Source: Halobellus sp. LT62
GTDB lineage: Archaea; Halobacteriota; Halobacteria; Halobacteriales; Haloferacaceae
NCBI RefSeq assembly: GCF_037031285.1
Contig: NZ_JAYEZO010000002.1
Coordinates: 124,001 to 188,000, forward strand
Direction: 5' to 3'
DNA length: 64,000 bases
Positions 59,140-64,000 of the stretch are shown here, one piece after another. Below the pieces are notes generated by a model that was given only the letters and a program-made list of their open reading frames with translations, was not told the origin of the DNA and searched no databases. The position numbers and the translations under genes were made by a program. The number at the start of each line of letters is the position of its first letter. The first letter of the stretch is position 1.

Positions 59140-60270
59140 ATGGGAACGGCATCCACGCCATCCGAGGAAGAACCGATGGAGGACCTCCTCGTCGTCGACA
59201 CCGACGTCCACGTCCCCGAGCATCACCCCGACATCGCCGAGAAGGTGGCCGCGAAGATGGAGATGCCGTACAGCCACCTCCTCGATCCGAACAAGGGGAC
59301 CGGGGGGTACGGGTTCCCGTCGTCTGGCAGCCACAGCGAAGTCCCGGACACCCTCAGTGTCTTCGGCGGTCGCGACGACGTGTCGGGCGATGTCACCGAC
59401 ACCGAGGCGTACATCGACGAACCGCTTCGCGAGGGGTTCGGCGTCGACTATCCGATCATCAATATGCAGCCGATGTGGGACGTCTACCCCGACACCGAGC
59501 AGATCGTCCAACAGATGCCGGCCGCCAACGACGTCCTCGTCGAGGAGTTTATGGACGCGAACGACGACTACTTCGGGCTGATCGCCGTCCAAACTCGCGA
59601 TCCGGAGGCCGCTGCCGCCGAGATCGATCGCCTCGGCGACCACGACCAGCTCGTCGGCGTGTTCATCCATCCCGGCGGGCAAGAGCGCGGCCTCGGCGAG
59701 TCGCGGTACGATCCGATCTGGGCCGCTGCCGAGGACCACGGGCTTCCGATCGTCTTCCACACGACGGCGACCGGGCACATGTGGGATATGGCGGGGCTCT
59801 ACCGCACGATGTCGAAGATGCCGGAAATCCACACGCTCAGTCACCCGTTCGCGATGATGTGGGTCGTCACGAGTCTGATCGCGAACGGGACGCCCGCGAA
59901 GTTCCCCGACTTGGAGTTCGTGATCCTCGAATCGGGTATCGGCTGGGTGCCGTATCTGATATCGCGACTCAATCGGGAGTACAGCACGTGGCGAAGCCAA
60001 GTCCCGCTGTTGGAGAAGATGCCTGAGGAGTACATCCGCGATCAGTTCTACTTCAGCACGCAACCGCTCGGCGAGTTCAACAAGCGATCACATATGGCCG
60101 ATATGATCGACATTCTCGGACCCGAGAGCATTATGTTCTCGACGGACCACCCCCACTACGACTTCGACAATCCGGAATCGATCCGGGGGTTCTTCAGCCA
60201 TCTCTCCGGGGAGGACCAGCGGGCGGTCTTCGGCGAGAACGCGATCGAGGTATTCGATTTGCCTGTCTAA
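59140..60270 (+). CDS. Amidohydrolase-2 family metal hydrolase/decarboxylase
   Basis: A 376-aa TIM-barrel protein (MGTASTPSEEEPMEDLLVVD). Metal-site motifs are VDTDVHVPEHHPD (DxDxH in place of the common DxHxH), IVFHTTATGHMW, THTLSHPFAMM-like IHTLSHPFAMMW and MFSTDHPHYDFDNPES, which gives the final Asp. This group includes decarboxylases of aromatic acids and aminocarboxymuconate semialdehyde, and hydrolases. The Rieske neighbour hints at aromatic or ring-compound breakdown, but the substrate is open. Start at 59140. Confidence 0.88.
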   Translation: MGTASTPSEEEPMEDLLVVDTDVHVPEHHPDIAEKVAAKMEMPYSHLLDPNKGTGGYGFPSSGSHSEVPDTLSVFGGRDDVSGDVTDTEAYIDEPLREGFGVDYPIINMQPMWDVYPDTEQIVQQMPAANDVLVEEFMDANDDYFGLIAVQTRDPEAAAAEIDRLGDHDQLVGVFIHPGGQERGLGESRYDPIWAAAEDHGLPIVFHTTATGHMWDMAGLYRTMSKMPEIHTLSHPFAMMWVVTSLIANGTPAKFPDLEFVILESGIGWVPYLISRLNREYSTWRSQVPLLEKMPEEYIRDQFYFSTQPLGEFNKRSHMADMIDILGPESIMFSTDHPHYDFDNPESIRGFFSHLSGEDQRAVFGENAIEVFDLPV

Positions 60271-60273
60271 GGG

Positions 60274-60588
60274 CTACTCTATCGCCCGCTCGACCCGTTC
60301 ACGAAAGGTTTCGGCGTCGAGGTGGTACCTCGTGTTCCCGTTCTCGTCGCGGGAGCGGTCGACGGTGAAGGCGCATTCGCCGTCGACTCGGACCTCCCAG
60401 TTGTCGGGGTACTCCGTATTGATCCCGAGAACAGTGATCGTACAGTCGTATCTCGACTCCAGTTGGGACACAACGTCGTGGACGTACGTGCCGTTCTCGA
60501 ATCGCGCTGGCTCGTAAGACGGGAGGTCCATCCGCTCCCGCTCGCGCTCGTTCCTGACCCACCAGTCGGGCTTCGCGCGGTCGTCCAT
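60274..60588 (-). CDS. Conserved haloarchaeal protein, function unknown
   Basis: A 104-aa charged protein (MDDRAKPDWWVRNERERERM) with SYEPARFENGTYVHDVVSQLE and YPDNWEVRVDGECAFTVDR. It looks like a small alpha/beta fold with no signal or membrane segment. Convergent with the amidohydrolase gene, 3 nt apart. No family name can be given with confidence. Confidence 0.7.
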   Translation of the reverse strand: MDDRAKPDWWVRNERERERMDLPSYEPARFENGTYVHDVVSQLESRYDCTITVLGINTEYPDNWEVRVDGECAFTVDRSRDENGNTRYHLDAETFRERVERAIE

Positions 60589-60699
60589 AGCTGGCCGTAC
60601 GGCGGCGTGGTGTTTGTATGTTGGTTGCGGTGCTAGCCCGAATGGAGTGACGTGTCGCCGAGACGCGTTCCCGACACGCTTTCAGCCTGCGCCAAAGCG

Positions 60700-60705
60700 T
60701 TTAAT
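60700..60705 (+). promoter_or_regulatory. TATA-like box of mdh (TTTAAT)
   Basis: GCGTTTAATCG lies about 30 nt in front of the ATG at 60733, giving a leaderless or nearly leaderless transcript. Confidence 0.5.
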
Positions 60706-60732
60706 CGACCGCGGAGGCAACTCTCACCCGTT

Positions 60733-61647
60733 ATGACGAAAGTAAGCGTGGTCGGTGCGGCCGGGACCGTCGGCGCAGCGGCCGGGTACAATCTCGCGCT
60801 CCGCGACGTCGTCGACGAACTCGTCTTCGTGGATATTCCGGACAAGGAAGACGAGACCGTCGGGCAGGCCGCCGACGCGAACCACGGGATCGCCTACGAC
60901 TCCAACACCGAGGTCGTTCAGGGAACCTACGAGGACACTGCCGGGTCCGACGTCGTCGTCATCACGGCGGGTATCCCCCGTCAGCCCGGACAGACGCGGA
61001 TCGACCTCGCCGGCGACAACGCGCCGATTATGGAGGATATCGGCTCCTCGCTGGCGGAGTACAACGACGACTTCGTCTCGGTTACGACCTCGAACCCGGT
61101 CGATCTGCTGAACCGCCACCTCTACGAGTCGGGGGGACGCGACCGCCACAAGGTGATCGGCTTCGGCGGTCGCCTCGACTCCGCGCGCTTCCGTTACGTG
61201 CTCAGCCAACGGTTCGACGCGCCCGTGCGAAACGTCGAGGCGACGATCCTCGGCGAGCACGGCGACTCGCAGGTCCCCGTCTTCTCGAAGGTCCGCGTCG
61301 ACGGCGCGGATCCCGAATTCACGGCCGACGAGCGCGAGGGGATTCTCGGCGATCTCAAGGAGTCCGCGATGGACGTCATCGAACGCAAGGGCGCGACGCA
61401 GTGGGGGCCGGCAACGGGCATCGCCCATATGGTCGAGGCGATCCTCCGGGACACCGGCGAGGTCCTCCCCGGTTCGATCGTCCTCGACGGCGAGTTCGGC
61501 TACGAGGACACGGCCGTCGGCGTGCCGCTCAAACTCGGCTCCGACGGCGTCAGGGAGGTCGTCGAGTGGGACCTCGACGACTACGAGCGCGACCTTCTCG
61601 ACGACGCCGCGGAGAAACTCTCCGAGCAGTACGAGAAAATCGCGTAG
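60733..61647 (+). CDS. mdh: Malate dehydrogenase (LDH-like type)
   Basis: Oxidises malate to oxaloacetate with NAD in the citric acid cycle, 304 aa. The Rossmann motif [11 protein letters not shown] is at 8-18. The substrate Arg lies in [16 protein letters not shown]; the malate-type Arg is the one in RQPG. The catalytic His is in [16 protein letters not shown] and the Asp-Arg pair in [16 protein letters not shown]. These are the features of the tetrameric haloarchaeal enzyme. Start at 60733. Confidence 0.96.
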   Translation: MTKVSVVGAAGTVGAAAGYNLALRDVVDELVFVDIPDKEDETVGQAADANHGIAYDSNTEVVQGTYEDTAGSDVVVITAGIPRQPGQTRIDLAGDNAPIMEDIGSSLAEYNDDFVSVTTSNPVDLLNRHLYESGGRDRHKVIGFGGRLDSARFRYVLSQRFDAPVRNVEATILGEHGDSQVPVFSKVRVDGADPEFTADEREGILGDLKESAMDVIERKGATQWGPATGIAHMVEAILRDTGEVLPGSIVLDGEFGYEDTAVGVPLKLGSDGVREVVEWDLDDYERDLLDDAAEKLSEQYEKIA

Positions 61648-61677
61648 CAAACTGGTCGTTCGTCCGCTTTTTCCGAT

Positions 61678-62076
61678 TCAAACGGACGCCGTCCGGAACT
61701 GAGAGAGATACGACGCGAGATCCGTCGTCGTCACGATACCGATGACCGCGTCGTCGTCGTCGACGACGGGGACGTGGTGGATGCCGTGGTCGACCATCGC
61801 TTCTGCCACTTCGGCGATCGGCGTCTGCGCACCCGTCGTCACGTCGACCGGCATCATGTACTCCGAGACCGGCGTCTGATCCTTCGGCTTCCGCTCGGCG
61901 ACGATCTTCACGAAGTCCGTGTTCGTCAGTATTCCGACGAGCCGCCCGCCGTCGACGACGACGACCGAGCCGATCTCGGCGTCCAGCATCTTCTGTGCGG
62001 CCTCCTCGACCAGCGTGTCGGGCGAAACGGTGTGGACCGGCGAGGACATCACTCGCGCGACGAAAATATCGTCCAT
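61678..62076 (-). CDS. Two-CBS-domain protein
   Basis: A 132-aa protein made of two CBS domains: MSSPVHTVSPDTLVEEAAQK with GRLVGILTNTDFVK, and MMPVDVTTGAQTPIAEVAEA with DDAVIGIVTTTDLASYL. Such pairs bind AMP, ATP or SAM and regulate partner proteins. Start at 62076 (MDDIFVARVM). Confidence 0.93.
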   Translation of the reverse strand: MDDIFVARVMSSPVHTVSPDTLVEEAAQKMLDAEIGSVVVVDGGRLVGILTNTDFVKIVAERKPKDQTPVSEYMMPVDVTTGAQTPIAEVAEAMVDHGIHHVPVVDDDDAVIGIVTTTDLASYLSQFRTASV

Positions 62077-62340
62077 AGTTCAGTGGGGCGTGTTAACGAC
62101 TATTAAGGATTTGGCTCGCGGCGGTCGGCCGTCGGGCGATCATTTATCTATGAAGACGCGGCCAGCAGCCCCGTGATCTGAGAGTCACTCCGGGCCGGGT
62201 CGCGGTTGTTCGGCACGGCGGCCCGGAAACCGAACAGCGACGACGCCGAGTCGGGGGCGTCGCCGACGCGGGTGCCGACTGTTCGCCTTTTCGCTAGCGA
62301 TGCGTCCGGCGATGCGGAACGGTCGCCGCCAACGCGCCGC
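62077..62340. promoter_or_regulatory. Intergenic region with the CBS gene's TATA box
   Basis: No gene in these 264 bases. CCTTAATA on the minus strand (62101-62108) lies about 28 nt in front of the CBS-gene ATG and fits a leaderless start. The part from 62120 to 62340, behind uvrC, shows nothing recognisable. Confidence 0.5.
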
Positions 62341-64000
62341 TCACAGTCGCTTGCGTATCGTCCGCGCGGTCTGTTCGCCGATACCGGGGACGTCGGTCAG
62401 GTCTGCGGTCGACGCGTTCCGGACGTTCTCGACGCTCCCGAACCGCCGCAGGAGGGCGGTCCGCGTTTTCTCGCCGACGCCGGGGACGTCGTCGAGGACC
62501 GTCCGAACGTCGTCGCGGAGCGTCTGGTGATACTGGACGGCGAAGCGGTGCGCCTCGTCGCGAACGCGCTGGAGGACGTGCAGCGCGGGGTCGTCGCTGT
62601 CCCAGTCGCGAACGCCGGTTGGTGTGACGACGAGCTCTCGCTCCTTCGCGAGCGCGACGACCGGCACGTCCCAGCCGGTCGCCGCGAGCGCGTCTCGGGC
62701 CGCGCCGAGCTGTCCCTCGCCCCCGTCGATGAGCAGCAGGTCCGGATCGGGGCGGTCATCGCGCCCCTCGATGGCGCGTTCGGCCCGCCAGCGGACGAGC
62801 TCGCGCATCCGCGCGTAGTCGTCGTTGCCGTCGACGAGTCGCTTACGGCGGTAGTCGGTCTTCTCGGCGGAGCCGTCGACGAAGCAGACGTCGCTGCCGA
62901 CGACCGCCGTGCCTCCGGCGTGACTCACGTCGAAGCCCTCGATTCTGGCGGCCGACGGGAGCCCCAGCTCGTCCGCGAGACTCGCAAGCCCGTCCCCCCG
63001 ATTCGGGCCGCTTCGAGCGTTCTTGAGCGCCAGCTCGACGAGTTTCGACTCCCGTCCAGCACCCGGGACGCGGACGTCGACTCCTTCGGCGTTCAACCAC
63101 GCGACGACGTCGGCGTCGTCCGGGCGCTCCGAACAGAGGATCGCGTCCGGGAAGTCGCGTTCGGCGTAGTACTGCGTCAGAAACGCCGTGAGAACCGCCG
63201 CAGATCGTTCTCCCCCCTCGGGGGCGTCGAGGTAGTGCCGCGAGCGATCGACCAACTGGCCGCGTTCGCTGTGTAGCCGCGCGACCGCCGCGCCGTCGCC
63301 CTCGACGGCGACGCCGAGGACGTCGACCGCGCGTTCGTCGCTTCGCGTCGAAACCGCCTCTTCACCCGCGCCGTGGAACGATTCGATGGCGTCGAGCCGG
63401 TCCCGGAGGTTCGCGGCGCGCTCGAACTGCTCGGATTCGGACGCTGTCTCCATCGCTCGTCGGAGCGGATCCGCGAGTACGCCGGTCTCGCCCGTAAAAA
63501 AGCGGACGACCGACTCGACGTCCTCTCGGTACGCGTCGGGGGAGATTTCGCCGGTGCAAGGGGCGGTGCATAGCCCCATCTCGTAGTCGAGACAGGGTCG
63601 ATCCCGGTTCGCGTACTTGTGATCCGAACAGCCCCGGAGGCCGTAGACCTCGCGGAGTGCCTTCACCACGGTATCGACGCGGCTCTTGTCGGTGAACGGC
63701 CCGAAGACCGTCGCGCCGGGGTCGGGATCGCGCGTGACTTCGATCCGCGGGATCGGGTGGTCCGTCAGTTGGACGAGCGGGTAGGACTTGTCGTCCTTCA
63801 GCCGGACGTTGTACCGCGGCTGGTGGCGCTTGATCAGGTTCGCTTCGAGCAACAGCGCCTGCGTCTCCGTGTCAGTGACGGCGACGTCGATCGAATCGGC
63901 GCGCTCGACCATCTGCCGGATGCGCTCGCTCCGCGGATCGGCGTACGAGCGGACCCGATCCCGGACGTCGACCGCCTTGCCGACGTAGACGACGTCGTCG
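62341..64000 (-). CDS. uvrC: Excinuclease ABC subunit C (5' end outside window)
   Basis: Nucleotide-excision-repair nuclease making the two cuts around a lesion. The frame enters from the right edge ([20 protein letters not shown], the GIY-YIG domain, whose first residues are outside) and ends at 62341. About 552 residues are visible: the UvrB-interacting UVR-like region ([20 protein letters not shown]), the RNase H-like C-terminal nuclease ([30 protein letters not shown]) and two helix-hairpin-helix motifs ([27 protein letters not shown]). A bacterial-type gene that haloarchaea carry with uvrA and uvrB. Confidence 0.96.
   Translation of the reverse strand, partial: DDVVYVGKAVDVRDRVRSYADPRSERIRQMVERADSIDVAVTDTETQALLLEANLIKRHQPRYNVRLKDDKSYPLVQLTDHPIPRIEVTRDPDPGATVFGPFTDKSRVDTVVKALREVYGLRGCSDHKYANRDRPCLDYEMGLCTAPCTGEISPDAYREDVESVVRFFTGETGVLADPLRRAMETASESEQFERAANLRDRLDAIESFHGAGEEAVSTRSDERAVDVLGVAVEGDGAAVARLHSERGQLVDRSRHYLDAPEGGERSAAVLTAFLTQYYAERDFPDAILCSERPDDADVVAWLNAEGVDVRVPGAGRESKLVELALKNARSGPNRGDGLASLADELGLPSAARIEGFDVSHAGGTAVVGSDVCFVDGSAEKTDYRRKRLVDGNDDYARMRELVRWRAERAIEGRDDRPDPDLLLIDGGEGQLGAARDALAATGWDVPVVALAKERELVVTPTGVRDWDSDDPALHVLQRVRDEAHRFAVQYHQTLRDDVRTVLDDVPGVGEKTRTALLRRFGSVENVRNASTADLTDVPGIGEQTARTIRKRL

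Overview
The window is a 64-kb piece of a haloarchaeal chromosome (class Halobacteria). The evidence is the GC-rich, strongly acidic proteome, a TATA-binding protein, RadA, an RFC-family clamp-loader protein, archaeal SRP (FtsY and Ffh), prefoldin, ribosomal proteins L39e, L31e and LX, aIF6, NMD3, Tat-type lipoprotein signals (RR motif followed by a lipobox Cys), and many starts with a TATA-like box 25-30 nt upstream, as expected for leaderless transcripts. I see no transposase, integrase, phage gene, CRISPR array or rRNA. One tRNA gene (Arg, UCU) is present. Most of the window is core genome.

Layout. 1-5.9 kb: a five-gene Urt-type ABC transporter (urtABCDE, urtE cut by the left edge) divergent from an aliphatic amidase, a likely amide or urea nitrogen-scavenging unit. 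6-13.6 kb: haloarchaeal hypotheticals, two divergent sulfurtransferases, hisB and hisG. 14-22.4 kb: information genes (tbp, tRNA G10 methyltransferase, an RFC small-subunit paralogue, RNase Z, a DUF460 protein), a phosphatidyl/archaetidylserine decarboxylase and a membrane cytochrome-molybdopterin fusion. 22.4-32 kb: small membrane proteins, tyrS, hisA, a phosphohexomutase, hisI, a BASS-type transporter and a prepilin-type peptidase. 32-41 kb: an Fe-S XPD/DinG-type helicase, NMD3, HtpX with PspAB, two Tat lipoproteins, and radA. 41-46.5 kb: a Cys-rich copper-binding-type protein, sufU, a winged-helix protein, azlCD, an MscS channel and sufS. 46.5-57 kb: a TPR protein, a 2H phosphoesterase, the L39e-L31e-aIF6-LX-pfdA-ftsY cluster, ffh, a split MgtE-type transporter and a Gate-domain protein. 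57-64 kb: an RNA-binding protein with a P-loop kinase, tRNA-Arg with a duplicated 3' end, a Rieske protein with an amidohydrolase, malate dehydrogenase, a CBS protein and uvrC (cut by the right edge).

The most interesting signals are non-coding. A family of three elements lies directly behind the stop codons of radA, sufU and a DUF424 gene, always in the gene's orientation, with conserved T and A tracts around a hairpin whose sequence differs while its fold is kept. Short tandem repeats of 20, 22 and 23 bp start on the stop codons of three other genes and copy them, and a fourth (33 bp) starts just behind a stop codon. A 37-bp direct duplication sits on the junction of two lipoprotein genes. 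A 26-bp copy of the tRNA-Arg 3' end lies downstream of the intact gene and looks like an integration scar. No clearly new multi-gene system is visible.
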